The notes under the pieces are model-generated. The model saw nothing but the letters and a program-made list of their open reading frames with translations. It was not told where the DNA came from and did no database searches. DNA of 64,000 nucleotides. Source: Mariniradius saccharolyticus AK6. GTDB taxonomy: Bacteria > Bacteroidota > Bacteroidia > Cytophagales > Cyclobacteriaceae. Every line of letters begins with the position of its first letter. The stretch's first letter is position 1. Position numbers and translations under genes: made by a program. The DNA lies in the NCBI RefSeq assembly GCF_000330725.2, contig NZ_AMZY02000013.1:1-64000 (forward strand), written 5' to 3'. Below are positions 9,157-18,153 of the stretch, in pieces.

Positions 9157-10529
9157 GCTTGTGGGTTTTGGTTGATTTTGTTTTTGAGTACTGACAAATC
9201 CATGTCGTCGTAGTTGCCTGAACTCATAAGCAGCAGGTTGGTGTTGGCGTAGGATTGGTTTTCGAGGAACGTTTTCAAATCCTTGATTTCGGTGAAAAGC
9301 CTGAGATCATTGCGGCCAAATGCCTGTTTGAGTGTCTCCTCGTCCATCAGTTCGAGTTTTTTCAAAGATACTGCTTTTGGGTTCAAATAGATAACCGCAA
9401 CGTCTGCAGCGGCAAAGCTCCCTACGTAATTGTGGACAAAGTCCTTGTTGAGCGAACTATATGTGTGCAATTCCTGTACCGCAATCAGTTTTCGCTCAGG
9501 AAATTGTGTCTTTACCGCCTGCACCGTGGCTTTCAATTTGGAGGGCGCATGTGCGAAATCCCGAAAAAGAATGGATGACGCGGATTTCGCCAAAACCTCC
9601 TGACGTTTTGCGGCGCCTTTGAAACTTCCGATGGCTTCATAAAACTGTCCATCCGTCAAACCCAGGCTGAGGCAAACTTCTTTCGCACCTTGGAGATTTT
9701 GGAGGTTGTGCTCTCCAAAAATCAGGATTGGGATTTCCCCTTTTTCGGTAAGAAGGAAAGTCTCGCCATCCTTAATCGTGTACGGATGGGCGCCATAGGG
9801 GATTTTGGCAAATGGTTTCGATTTGAGCCCTTCGGCGATTCCAACGATATGGGAATCTTCTTTGCAGTAGATAAACGTTCCGCGCTCGGGCGTCATCTCA
9901 GCGAGAATTTGAAACTGCTCCTTGTAATTTTCAAACGTCGGGAAAACATTGAAATGATCCCAAGCGATCCCACTCATTAATAATATGTCGTGGTGGTAGT
10001 GGAAAAACTTTGGCCTTCTGTCAATTGGAGAAGTGAGGTATTCATCCCCCTCGATAATGATTATAGGCGCATCCGAGAGCCTCACCATCAATTCAAATCC
10101 CTCGATTTGGGCACCTACCAAATAGTCGAAGTCCAGCTTGTGGTACTTCAAGACGTGCAGAATCATGGAAGTGATGGTCGTCTTGCCATGGCTGCCGGAG
10201 ATCACGACGCGCTTTTTGTCCCGGCTTTGCTCAAACACAAACTCAGGAAAAGAATACACCGGAATCCCCAATTCCTTTGCCTTTTGCAGTTCGGGGTTAT
10301 CGATGCGCGCATGCATGCCTAGAATGATACCGTCAAGGTCATGCTTGATTTTTTCGGGAAACCACCCCTTTTCTTGTGGCAAAATGCCTGCATTTTGGAG
10401 CCGCGTGCGGGATGGCTCGTAGATTTCATCGTCCGAACCGCTGACTTTGTAGCCTTTGTCGACCATACTGAGTGCCAGGTTGTGCATGACCGCACCACCG
10501 ATGGCGATGAAATGGTATTTCTTTGACAT
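9153..10529 (-). CDS. mpl: UDP-N-acetylmuramate:tripeptide ligase (Mpl), murein recycling
   Basis: A 458-aa Mur-ligase family protein. The N-terminal domain has HFIAIGGAVMHNLAL and a GSDDEIYEP loop; the P-loop is GSHGKTT (112-118); the ATP-grasping middle region contains EGDEYLTSP. It is closer to Mpl than to MurC because of the GMHARIDNPELQKA region and the C-terminal FAHAPSKLKATV. Mpl joins recycled murein tripeptide to UDP-MurNAc in the cytoplasm. It is the first gene of a six-gene minus-strand run (mpl to M28 peptidase), divergent from dnaB across 253 bases. Confidence 0.88.
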   Translation of the reverse strand: MSKKYHFIAIGGAVMHNLALSMVDKGYKVSGSDDEIYEPSRTRLQNAGILPQEKGWFPEKIKHDLDGIILGMHARIDNPELQKAKELGIPVYSFPEFVFEQSRDKKRVVISGSHGKTTITSMILHVLKYHKLDFDYLVGAQIEGFELMVRLSDAPIIIIEGDEYLTSPIDRRPKFFHYHHDILLMSGIAWDHFNVFPTFENYKEQFQILAEMTPERGTFIYCKEDSHIVGIAEGLKSKPFAKIPYGAHPYTIKDGETFLLTEKGEIPILIFGEHNLQNLQGAKEVCLSLGLTDGQFYEAIGSFKGAAKRQEVLAKSASSILFRDFAHAPSKLKATVQAVKTQFPERKLIAVQELHTYSSLNKDFVHNYVGSFAAADVAVIYLNPKAVSLKKLELMDEETLKQAFGRNDLRLFTEIKDLKTFLENQSYANTNLLLMSSGNYDDMDLSVLKNKINQNPQA

Positions 10530-10782
10530 ATTGTTTCAGAATGTCCAAAAGTAATAAATCAGGCTTTGGCCGAAGGATGCGGCATGGATTATTTTTGGGG
10601 AAATTTTTACATCGAGCGCCTGCTCCGCAAAAACTCCTTTTGGTCCCTGGTCCTGGAAAATAAGCTTCAAAACCCAACGTTCGTATATCAAACATTTGAC
10701 TTGTAGAGACTTGTGCGCGATGTTGATAACAAGTGTATAAAATGTTCAAAAAGATTGTTGCAAAGCATCTACTTTTGTTGAT

Positions 10783-12372
10783 ATGGCAGACAATAAACCC
10801 CAAGGGAAAGATAGATTGGTAGGAAGGCGGAAGCCCGAGCTTGGTTTGACTTCGTCAATTGGCAAGTTGCCGCCCCAAGCCATCGATTTGGAAGAGGCAG
10901 TCTTGGGAGCATTGATGCTTGAGCGGGATGCTTTGACCAACGTGGTCGATATCCTGAAGCCCGAAAGTTTCTACAAAGAGGCGCACAAGGTCATCTATTC
11001 TGCTATTCTCGAGTTGTTTTCCGACAGTCAACCGATCGACTTGTTGACTGTAACCAACCAATTGAGGAAAAAAGGTCAACTGGAGTTGGCAGGTGGCGCT
11101 TTTTTCATCACCGAACTTACTTCCAAAGTTTCCTCTGCAGCTAATATAGAGTACCATGCGCGGATCGTCACCGAGCAGGCAATGAAACGTGAAATCATCA
11201 GCATCGCGTCCGAAGTCCAAAAGGACGCGTTCGAGGATACCACGGACGTTTTTGAGTTGCTTGACAAAATGGAGCAGTCGCTGTTTGAGATTTCCGAGAA
11301 AAACATCCGGAAGAATTACGCGGACATGCGATCCATTTTGAAGGAGGCAATCATGGAATTGGAGGCGAAGAAAGGACAAAAGGACGGCCTTACAGGGGTT
11401 CCAAGTGGTTTTACGGCACTTGACCGGGTGACCTCGGGATGGCAAAAGTCGGATTTGGTGATCATTGCCGCGAGGCCTGCCATGGGAAAAACGGCGTTTG
11501 TATTGTCGGTATTGAGAAATGCCGCCGTGGATCACAGTCGCCCTGTGGCGATTTTCTCATTGGAAATGTCCTCTGTCCAATTGGTCAACCGTTTGATTTC
11601 CGCAGAAGCCGAGTTGGATTCGGAAAAGATCAAGAAAGGTAGCTTGGCGGATTACGAATGGGAGCAGTTGGTACATAAGACAGGAAAGCTTTCGAAGGCC
11701 CCCTTGTTTGTCGATGACACGCCTGCATTGTCCATATTGGAGCTCAGGGCAAAATGCCGAAAGCTAAAGGCGCAACATGATATTCAATTGATCGTCATAG
11801 ACTATCTCCAATTGATGTCGGGAGATACCAAGGGTGGCGGACAAGGTGGCAACCGCGAACAGGAGATTGCCAGTATTTCAAGGGCCTTGAAGAAGATCGC
11901 CAAGGAACTCAACATCCCGGTCATTGCGCTTTCACAGCTTTCGAGGGCTGTGGAAACAAGGGGAGGAGACAAGCGGCCGCAATTGTCGGATTTGAGGGAA
12001 TCTGGAGCGATTGAGCAAGACGCAGATATGGTTATGTTCTTATACAGGCCCGAGTATTATGGAATCACGGAGGACGAAGAAGGGCACTCGACTGCGGGAG
12101 TTGGCGAAGTCATTATTGCGAAGCACCGAAATGGATCTTTGGACACGGTCAAGCTGAGGTTTATCGGCAAATACACCAAATTTGCGGATTTGGAAATGAA
12201 CGTGCCCTACAAAGCACAGGATGCCATGTACGGAAGCAAGTTTCCGAGTAGCGCCGCCGGTCAAGGCTTTGAATCGGGGAATACCATCCGGCTTTCCAGC
12301 AAGGCCAATGGCGGTGATGTTGACGATACCTTTCCAGGTGGTTTTGGCAGCAACGAGCCAGCGCCGTTTTAA
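10783..12372 (+). CDS. dnaB: Replicative DNA helicase DnaB
   Basis: A 529-aa hexameric fork helicase. The N-terminal DnaB domain starts LPPQAIDLEEAVLGALML; the linker leads to a RecA-like core with Walker A RPAMGKTAF (about 230-238), Walker B LIVIDYLQLM, and the conserved SQLSRAVETR and LSDLRESGAIEQDAD. No intein interrupts the core. The C-terminal 60 residues are a low-complexity Gly/Ser tail, common in Bacteroidetes. It loads at the origin and recruits primase (dnaG lies at 42.6 kb). The ATG at 10783 is preceded by no strong ribosome binding site. Confidence 0.97.
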   Translation: MADNKPQGKDRLVGRRKPELGLTSSIGKLPPQAIDLEEAVLGALMLERDALTNVVDILKPESFYKEAHKVIYSAILELFSDSQPIDLLTVTNQLRKKGQLELAGGAFFITELTSKVSSAANIEYHARIVTEQAMKREIISIASEVQKDAFEDTTDVFELLDKMEQSLFEISEKNIRKNYADMRSILKEAIMELEAKKGQKDGLTGVPSGFTALDRVTSGWQKSDLVIIAARPAMGKTAFVLSVLRNAAVDHSRPVAIFSLEMSSVQLVNRLISAEAELDSEKIKKGSLADYEWEQLVHKTGKLSKAPLFVDDTPALSILELRAKCRKLKAQHDIQLIVIDYLQLMSGDTKGGGQGGNREQEIASISRALKKIAKELNIPVIALSQLSRAVETRGGDKRPQLSDLRESGAIEQDADMVMFLYRPEYYGITEDEEGHSTAGVGEVIIAKHRNGSLDTVKLRFIGKYTKFADLEMNVPYKAQDAMYGSKFPSSAAGQGFESGNTIRLSSKANGGDVDDTFPGGFGSNEPAPF

Positions 12373-12412
12373 ATTGAATTGACGCATTTTACACAATTTT
12401 GAAGTTTTTTCA

Positions 12413-13414
12413 ATGAAGGCGATCATCCTCAACAGAAATCTTTCGGACAAAATAGAACTGGTAGAAACCGAACTTCCCGCGCTAAAGGAAAACGAAGTAC
12501 GCATTTCCCTGGTAGCATCTGCCCTGAACCACCGGGACGAATGGAGTCGACAGGGTTTGTATCCAAACCTCCGTGACGGGGTTATCCTAGGTTCGGATGG
12601 AGCGGGTAAGGTTGTGAAGATTGGTTCAAAAGTTCCGGGTGATTGGCTTGGAAAAGAGGTCATTATCAATCCTGCTTCCAATTGGGGTGGTGCGGAACAT
12701 GCGAAGTCCAATGACTTCAGGATTCTCGGCATTCCCGACAATGGAACCCTTGCAGAGTATGTCCAGGTACCCTACGATCGGCTTCACTACAAACCGGAAC
12801 ACCTGTCCTGGGAGGAAGCTGCAGCATTGCCATTGGCGGGACTCACTGCCTACAGGGCGGTTTTCGTGCAGGGTGGACTTCAGGCTGGGGAGAAAGTCTT
12901 GATTACCGGGATTGGCGGGGGCGTTGCGCAATTTGCAGCGCAGTATGCCGTAGCGGCCGGTGCCCAGGTATATATAAGCAGCAGCAGCGCCGAAAAAATC
13001 AAAAGGGCAAAGGAAATCGGCGTACTGTCTGGATTCAATTACAAGGATGCCAATTGGGTAGAGGAAGTGCGGGCTACAGTCGGGGGATTTGATCTAATTG
13101 TCGATAGCGCTATGGGAGATACCCTAAACAATCTGATTGATGTGGCAAATCCCGGGGGCAGGATAATTTTCTACGGTGCGACGATGGGAAATCCATCCGG
13201 GTTCAACGCGAGGAAAGTCTACTGGAACCAACTCACGATCAAGGGAAGCACCATGGGCTCAGATGGAGACTTTTTGCAGATGGTAGATTTTGTGAAGAAC
13301 AAACAGATCGTCCCAATAATTGACCAAATTTTCGAACTGAAGGACAGCGTTGCCGCATTTGAAAGGATGAAGGCCGGGCAACAAATGGGCAAAATCGTAA
13401 TAAGGATTTCCTGA
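12413..13414 (+). CDS. MDR superfamily zinc-independent NAD(P)H dehydrogenase/quinone-reductase-like
   Basis: A 333-aa medium-chain dehydrogenase/reductase. The GroES-like lobe (LVASALNHRDEWSRQGLYP, VILGSDGAGKVVKIG) is followed by the Rossmann domain with GEKVLITGIGGGVAQFAAQ. The four-Cys structural zinc loop seen in alcohol dehydrogenases is absent, as in quinone oxidoreductase-like members. The substrate cannot be told. It lies 40 bases after dnaB and ends 5 bases from a convergent TPR gene. Confidence 0.88.
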   Translation: MKAIILNRNLSDKIELVETELPALKENEVRISLVASALNHRDEWSRQGLYPNLRDGVILGSDGAGKVVKIGSKVPGDWLGKEVIINPASNWGGAEHAKSNDFRILGIPDNGTLAEYVQVPYDRLHYKPEHLSWEEAAALPLAGLTAYRAVFVQGGLQAGEKVLITGIGGGVAQFAAQYAVAAGAQVYISSSSAEKIKRAKEIGVLSGFNYKDANWVEEVRATVGGFDLIVDSAMGDTLNNLIDVANPGGRIIFYGATMGNPSGFNARKVYWNQLTIKGSTMGSDGDFLQMVDFVKNKQIVPIIDQIFELKDSVAAFERMKAGQQMGKIVIRIS

Positions 13415-13419
13415 ATGCC

Positions 13420-13752
13420 TTAATCCAAATCGTTTTCAAATTTGAAATTTAAATAGCTGTTTTTCAGCTCACTGAGTGATTTCAGTTCATTTCGTGATTG
13501 CGCAAGTTCAATCCCTTTCTCGAAAGCCAAACGGGCTTGTTCCAAATACCCCATTTGAGCAAATAAATGTGCGGCATGATAGTAACTTGGCAGATAATTC
13601 GGGAACTCGGCCAAAAGCTTTTCGAAATATTTTAGAGCCTCCCCAGGTTCATCGTCGAGGTGTTCGAGCGCCAATCCATACCAGTTGAAGGGGTTGTCGG
13701 GTTCTTGTTCCGCAAACGATTGTAACATCTGAATTCGGGATTTTTTGCTCAT
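13420..13752 (-). CDS. Small tetratricopeptide repeat protein
   Basis: A 110-aa cytoplasmic protein made of about two and a half TPR units (NPFNWYGLALEHLDDEPGEAL, then YYHAAHLFAQMGYLEQAR). I chose the ATG at 13752 (MSKKSRIQ), preceded by an A-rich GAAAAA, over a start 13 codons earlier. TPRs mediate protein-protein contacts; no partner is evident. It shares its short upstream region with divergent etfB. Confidence 0.8.
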   Translation of the reverse strand: MSKKSRIQMLQSFAEQEPDNPFNWYGLALEHLDDEPGEALKYFEKLLAEFPNYLPSYYHAAHLFAQMGYLEQARLAFEKGIELAQSRNELKSLSELKNSYLNFKFENDLD

Positions 13753-13826
13753 TTTTTCTTTTTTATATGATACCCTTATGACTAAATTCACGCAATTTTA
13801 AAAATAAGTAACCAAAAAATCAGTCG

Positions 13827-14564
13827 ATGAAAATTCTTATTTGTATCACACACGTTCCAGATACTACCTCGAAAATTCAGTTTACGGACAACAATACCAA
13901 GCTAGATAAAAACGGCGTACAGTTCATCATCGGACCCTACGATGATTATGCCTTGGCAAGGGCGGTCGAGTTGAAGGAGCAGTTGAATGCCACACTCACA
14001 GTTCTCAATGTCGGTGAAGCAGAAACTGAACCCACACTTAGAAAAGCCCTGGCAATCGGTGCGGACGATGCTATCCGGGTGAATGCCTTTCCAAAGGATT
14101 CCCAGTTTGTCGCAGAACAGATTGCTGCAATTGCCAAGCAAAACAATTATGATTTGATCATGATGGGCCGTGAGTCGATTGATTTTAATGGTGGCATGGT
14201 GCACGGAATGGTCGGTGAGTTGTTGGGAATCCCTTCGATATCACCGGTGATGAAATTGGAGATCGAGGGTGACAAGGTGAAAATGGCTCGTGAAATCGAA
14301 GGTGGAAAGGAATATTTGGAGGCCAAGCTGCCTTTGGTGGCCGGCTGCCAGGAACCGATTGCCGAATGGAAAATCCCAAACATGCGTGGCATCATGTCTG
14401 CCCGTACCAAGCCGCTTACGGTAGTCGAACCTGCCAGTCAAAATGTGGCGACGGAAGTGATCAATTTCCAGCTTCCCCCAGCAAAGGGCACCGTCAAGTT
14501 GGTGGATAAGGACAACGTTGCGGAATTGGTTAGATTGCTCAAAAATGAGGCTAAAGTACTTTAA
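13827..14564 (+). CDS. etfB: Electron transfer flavoprotein beta subunit
   Basis: A 245-aa EtfB with the usual start MKILICITHVPDTTSKI and AMP-binding region features (GADDAIRVN, IMMGRESIDFNGGMV) and the signature-like ARTKPL near the end. With EtfA it forms the soluble heterodimer that takes electrons from acyl-CoA and other dehydrogenases and passes them to Etf-quinone oxidoreductase. etfA follows after 35 bases. Confidence 0.95.
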   Translation: MKILICITHVPDTTSKIQFTDNNTKLDKNGVQFIIGPYDDYALARAVELKEQLNATLTVLNVGEAETEPTLRKALAIGADDAIRVNAFPKDSQFVAEQIAAIAKQNNYDLIMMGRESIDFNGGMVHGMVGELLGIPSISPVMKLEIEGDKVKMAREIEGGKEYLEAKLPLVAGCQEPIAEWKIPNMRGIMSARTKPLTVVEPASQNVATEVINFQLPPAKGTVKLVDKDNVAELVRLLKNEAKVL

Positions 14565-14599
14565 TTTTAATTATTCAATTATCAGTAATAGAAGAAGTT

Positions 14600-15568
14600 A
14601 TGTCAATATTAGTATATATCGAACAAGCCGAAGGATCGATAAAAAAGACAAGTTTGGAAGCGGTGTCATTCGCCAGAGCCCTCGCTGATAAAACAAATGG
14701 AGGAGAAGTGGTTGCGGTAGCGCTGGGAACGGTGTCGGAAGCAGAGCTATCCCATGTGGGGGCAGCAGGCGCGTCCAAGGTTTTTCATGTCGAAGACAGT
14801 AAACTTGACGCAGGTGTCATACAAGCCCACGCAGAAGCCGTTGCCCAGGTTTACCAAAAGGTGGGTTCCAAAACCCTAGTAATGGCAAAATCCTCCTTGG
14901 GTGATGCTGTGGCAGCAAGATTGGCGATCAAATTGGACGCGGCTTTGGTTTCCAACGTCGTCGAACTTCCGGAAACCGATAACGGGTATACAGTAAAAAG
15001 GAGTATCTACACAGGGAAGGCGTTTGCTCAAACTTCCGTAACGAAAGAACACAAAATCCTCGCGATCAGGAAAAATGCCGTCGACCTGAAAACAGATGGA
15101 GCGAAAGCTTCGGTAGAAAAGGTATCCCTGCAAATCCCGGATACAAACTTTGCGACCAAAATCACATCGACTGATAAAGCAACAGGAGAAATATTGTTGC
15201 CGGAGGCCGATATTGTGGTATCTGGTGGACGTGGCATGAAAGGACCAGAGAATTGGGGCATGATAGAAGATTTGGCCAAAGAATTGGGTGCAGCGACAGG
15301 TTGTTCAAAACCAGTTTCCGATATTGGCTGGAGACCCCATCATGAGCACGTTGGACAGACAGGCGTAAAAGTTGCCCCAACTTTATATATCGCTGTTGGA
15401 ATTTCGGGCGCTATTCAACATCTTGCAGGAGTGAACTCCTCAAAATTCATCGTCGTCATCAACAAAGATCCTGAGGCCCCATTTTTCAAAGCTGCTGATT
15501 ATGGAATTGTCGGAGATGCTTTTGAGGTTTTGCCGAAACTCACTGAAGCTGTCAAAGCAATAAAATAA
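14600..15568 (+). CDS. etfA: Electron transfer flavoprotein alpha subunit
   Basis: A 322-aa EtfA. The C-terminal FAD-binding domain is intact: SGGRGMKGPENWG, AATGCSKPVSDIGWRPHHEHVGQTG in two parts, then GISGAIQHLAG and VVINKDPEAPFF. It binds the redox-active FAD of the Etf dimer. It lies in one transcript with etfB and, 5 bases further, a bifunctional nuclease gene. Confidence 0.95.
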   Translation: MSILVYIEQAEGSIKKTSLEAVSFARALADKTNGGEVVAVALGTVSEAELSHVGAAGASKVFHVEDSKLDAGVIQAHAEAVAQVYQKVGSKTLVMAKSSLGDAVAARLAIKLDAALVSNVVELPETDNGYTVKRSIYTGKAFAQTSVTKEHKILAIRKNAVDLKTDGAKASVEKVSLQIPDTNFATKITSTDKATGEILLPEADIVVSGGRGMKGPENWGMIEDLAKELGAATGCSKPVSDIGWRPHHEHVGQTGVKVAPTLYIAVGISGAIQHLAGVNSSKFIVVINKDPEAPFFKAADYGIVGDAFEVLPKLTEAVKAIK

Positions 15569-15573
15569 CACCT

Positions 15574-16179
15574 GTGGACCAACCTATCGAATTAGAGATT
15601 TTGGGCTTGTCCTCCAATCATTCCCAGTCGGGTTCCTTTACCTTGGTCATGGGCGAGGTTGGAGGCAGTAGGAGGCTCCCTATCGTCATCGGCATGTTTG
15701 AGGCGCAAGCGATTGCGATTGAGATTGAGAAGATCATCCCCAACAGGCCGATGACGCATGATCTGTTCAAGTCATTTTCTTCAAATTTCAATTTCCAGAT
15801 CGTCCAAATTCTTATTTCGGATATGAGGGAAGGGGTATTTTATGCAAAAATCATCTGCAAAAATGCTTCCAAACAGGTTGAGATTGATGCGCGGCCTTCG
15901 GATGCGATCGCGATCGCTGTAAGGTTTGATGCACCGATCTTCTGTGTGCCGCGGGTAATGGCGGAGGCAGCCATAGAGTTCAACGAGGATGACGAGAAGA
16001 AAGAGCAACAAAAACAGAGCAAGGCCACTCGGTCATCCACCCCGGCCTCAACCAAAAGCCCCGACTCCCTGAAGGACTATAGCCTTGACAAACTAAACCA
16101 AATGCTGGACAAAGCCATAAATAATGAAGATTATGAAAAGGCTGCCAGGATTAGGGACGAAATCAACCGAAGAAACTAA
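15574..16179 (+). CDS. Bifunctional nuclease (DUF151) with C-terminal UVR motif
   Basis: A 201-aa protein starting at GTG (15574), only 5 bases after etfA; no better ATG exists before the conserved core. Residues 1-135 are the bifunctional nuclease (DUF151) domain, with GGSRRLPIVIGMFEAQAIA and the tail RPSDAIAIAVR. A Ser/Thr/Pro/Lys linker (about 145-170) leads to a UvrB/UvrC (UVR) motif, LDKLNQMLDKAINNEDYEKA. The domain was described as a DNase/RNase in plants and is widespread in bacteria with unclear substrate. A terminator follows at once. Confidence 0.88.
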   Translation: MDQPIELEILGLSSNHSQSGSFTLVMGEVGGSRRLPIVIGMFEAQAIAIEIEKIIPNRPMTHDLFKSFSSNFNFQIVQILISDMREGVFYAKIICKNASKQVEIDARPSDAIAIAVRFDAPIFCVPRVMAEAAIEFNEDDEKKEQQKQSKATRSSTPASTKSPDSLKDYSLDKLNQMLDKAINNEDYEKAARIRDEINRRN

Positions 16180-16183
16180 TCTG

Positions 16184-16211
16184 AAACCTGGTAAACGCCA
16201 GGTTTTTTTCT
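16184..16211 (+). terminator. Rho-independent terminator of the etf operon
   Basis: AAACCTGG (16184-16191) pairs with CCAGGTTT (16198-16205) around a TAAACG loop, followed by a T-run. It lies 4 bases after the bifunctional nuclease stop. Confidence 0.88.
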
Positions 16212-16233
16212 GTTAAGATACTATCAAAGCCAA

Positions 16234-17520
16234 ATGGAATATTTTAGGGGAATCATTGGAATCATTGTCATTTTGGCTGTCGCCTTTCTTTTTTCCGCCA
16301 ATAAAAGGCGCGTAGACTGGAGATTAGTGGCGATTGGGGTGACACTGCAGGCTGTTTTTGGTTTCCTGATCACGAAGGTTGACGCAGTGGCGGAGCTTTT
16401 CAACTTGGTGAGTCAGGGATTCGTCAAGTTTTTAAGCTTTTCAGAGGACGGAGCCAAGTTTATTTTTGGCGACCTTGCTACGGATACCTTCGGTTTCATT
16501 TTCGCTTTCAAGGTCCTGCCCACGATCATATTTTTTTCTACGGTTTCCGCGGGGCTTTACTATCTGGGGATTTTGCAGAAGATCGTTTTCGGGATTGCCT
16601 GGGTAATGGCGAGAACGATGCGCTTGTCTGGACCTGAAAGCCTGTCTGCAGCGGGGAATATCTTCCTCGGACAAACGGAGGCGCCTTTGTTGGTGAGACC
16701 CTTTATTCCTACGATGTCCAAATCTGAACTTATGTGTTTGATGACTGGGGGAATGGCTACAATCGCAGGTGGCGTGTTGGCCGGATATGTGGCCTTTTTG
16801 GGTGGGAGTGATCCCGTGGAACAAGCGAAATTTGCTGCCTACCTGCTGGGTGCAAGTATCATGAACGCTCCAGCAGCCATAGTGATTTCCAAGATCATGC
16901 TTCCCGAGACCGACAAGGAGGTGATCAATGATTCCCTTGAAGTCAGCGGTGAGAACCTTGGCGTGAACCTTATCGATGCCATGTCGATCGGTGCATCAGA
17001 TGGGCTGAAATTGGCACTCAATGTAGGGGGTATGCTTTTAGCCTTTATTGCGGTGATTGCGGCGCTTAATTTCATTTTGGATGACCTGATCGGACACTAC
17101 ACCGGGATCAATGCCTTTGTGGCCTCGTCCACTGGGGGACAATTCTCAGGTTTCTCATTGGAATATATCCTTGGCCAGATTTTTCGGGTTTTTGCGTGGA
17201 TCATCGGTGTAGAATGGCAGGAGACGCTGCGTGTGGGCTCGCTTTTGGGGCAAAAAACGGTGATCAATGAATTTGTCGCCTATTTGAGTTTGGCCGATAT
17301 GAAGGCTGCAGGTGACCTCTCCACAAAGTCTGTTGTGATAGCAACATACGCCCTTTGCGGATTTTCGAACTTCAGTTCTATCGCGATTCAGGTGGGCGGT
17401 ATCGGAAGCATTGCCCCAAACCAACAGGGCAATTTATCAAAACTTGGACTCAAGGCTTTGACTGCAGCCACCTTGGCCTGCTTGATGACGGCGACGATTG
17501 CGGGCGCACTATTCGGGTAA
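16234..17520 (+). CDS. Concentrative nucleoside transporter (CNT/NupC family)
   Basis: A 428-aa inner-membrane transporter with about ten hydrophobic segments. CNT signatures are present: GQTEAPLLVRPF in the HP1 region, GGMATIAGGVLAGYVAF, NEFVAYLSL, and YALCGFSNFSSIAIQVGGIG in HP2. These proteins import nucleosides with sodium or protons. It follows the etf terminator by 22 bases, so it probably has its own promoter or is fed by read-through; a terminator shared with the convergent cyclophilin gene follows. Confidence 0.94.
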   Translation: MEYFRGIIGIIVILAVAFLFSANKRRVDWRLVAIGVTLQAVFGFLITKVDAVAELFNLVSQGFVKFLSFSEDGAKFIFGDLATDTFGFIFAFKVLPTIIFFSTVSAGLYYLGILQKIVFGIAWVMARTMRLSGPESLSAAGNIFLGQTEAPLLVRPFIPTMSKSELMCLMTGGMATIAGGVLAGYVAFLGGSDPVEQAKFAAYLLGASIMNAPAAIVISKIMLPETDKEVINDSLEVSGENLGVNLIDAMSIGASDGLKLALNVGGMLLAFIAVIAALNFILDDLIGHYTGINAFVASSTGGQFSGFSLEYILGQIFRVFAWIIGVEWQETLRVGSLLGQKTVINEFVAYLSLADMKAAGDLSTKSVVIATYALCGFSNFSSIAIQVGGIGSIAPNQQGNLSKLGLKALTAATLACLMTATIAGALFG

Positions 17521-17530
17521 ACAAACAAGA

Positions 17531-17562
17531 AAAGCCCCGTTGGTGACGGGGCCGTATTTTTT
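17531..17562. terminator. Bidirectional terminator between CNT transporter and cyclophilin
   Basis: GCCCCGT (17534-17540) and ACGGGGC (17546-17552) flank a 5-base loop; a T-rich run follows on the plus strand and a shorter one (TTTTC) on the minus strand. Confidence 0.8.
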
Positions 17563-17566
17563 CAGA

Positions 17567-18004
17567 TCAATCTTCCAAAATCGTAATCTTCTCGATCTTG
17601 TCGCCTTGGCGAATCGCATCGATTACTTCCAAGCCTTCGACGACCTTGCCGAAGCAGGTATGGTTTCTGTCCAGATGGGCGGTATTGTCCCGACTATGGC
17701 AGATGAAAAACTGCGAACCACCCGTGTTTCGTCCGGCATGGGCCATGGACAATACACCCCGGTCGTGGTATTGATTACCGCCTGTGAGTTCACAGTCGAT
17801 TTTGTAGCCTGGACCGCCCGTGCCGTTGCCCTTTGGACAACCGCCTTGGATGACAAAGTTCGGGATTACCCTGTGGAAAGTCAGGCCATCGTAAAAGCCC
17901 TTTTTTGCCAAGGAAACAAAGTTTTCAACTGTCTTCGGAGCGTCTTTCTCAAAAAACTCCACTTTCATGGTGCCTTTGACTGTTTGGATTTCTGCGTGCT
18001 TCAT
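17567..18004 (-). CDS. Cyclophilin-type peptidyl-prolyl isomerase
   Basis: A 145-aa cytoplasmic cyclophilin without signal peptide. The active-site set is visible: [13 protein letters not shown] (Arg/Phe/Gln), GSQFFI, and [18 protein letters not shown] in place of the usual HLDGKHTVFG. It speeds cis-trans isomerisation of X-Pro bonds. Single gene between two terminators. Confidence 0.93.
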   Translation of the reverse strand: MKHAEIQTVKGTMKVEFFEKDAPKTVENFVSLAKKGFYDGLTFHRVIPNFVIQGGCPKGNGTGGPGYKIDCELTGGNQYHDRGVLSMAHAGRNTGGSQFFICHSRDNTAHLDRNHTCFGKVVEGLEVIDAIRQGDKIEKITILED

Positions 18005-18092
18005 TTTTTATGAATTTTGGCAAAAATAGCAATTATATACCTTGAGCTTATCAAATTATTGCTCATGAATCAAACTTGAGCTGGAAATCAGC

Positions 18093-18120
18093 GAAAAAGG
18101 AGCACCGAAGTGCTCCTGGC
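18093..18120 (-). terminator. Terminator of pckA with UUCG tetraloop
   Basis: Minus strand: GGAGCAC, loop TTCG, GTGCTCC (18099-18116), then TTTTT. It lies 38 bases after the pckA stop. Confidence 0.9.
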
Positions 18121-18153
18121 TATTTGGGTTTTATTGATTCTGATGGGTTATTT

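Noticed and set aside
10770-10777. TACTTTTG, an exact -7 box just before dnaB
   Set aside because: Transcription would start at the ATG itself, with no spaced -33 box; a leaderless dnaB is not supported.
10783-12372. Checked dnaB for an intein
   Set aside because: Length (529 aa) and the uninterrupted Walker A to SQLSRAVETR core leave no room for one.
12040-12741. A 233-codon minus-strand frame across dnaB and the MDR gene
   Set aside because: Spans the junction of two well-supported plus-strand genes and has shadow-like composition.
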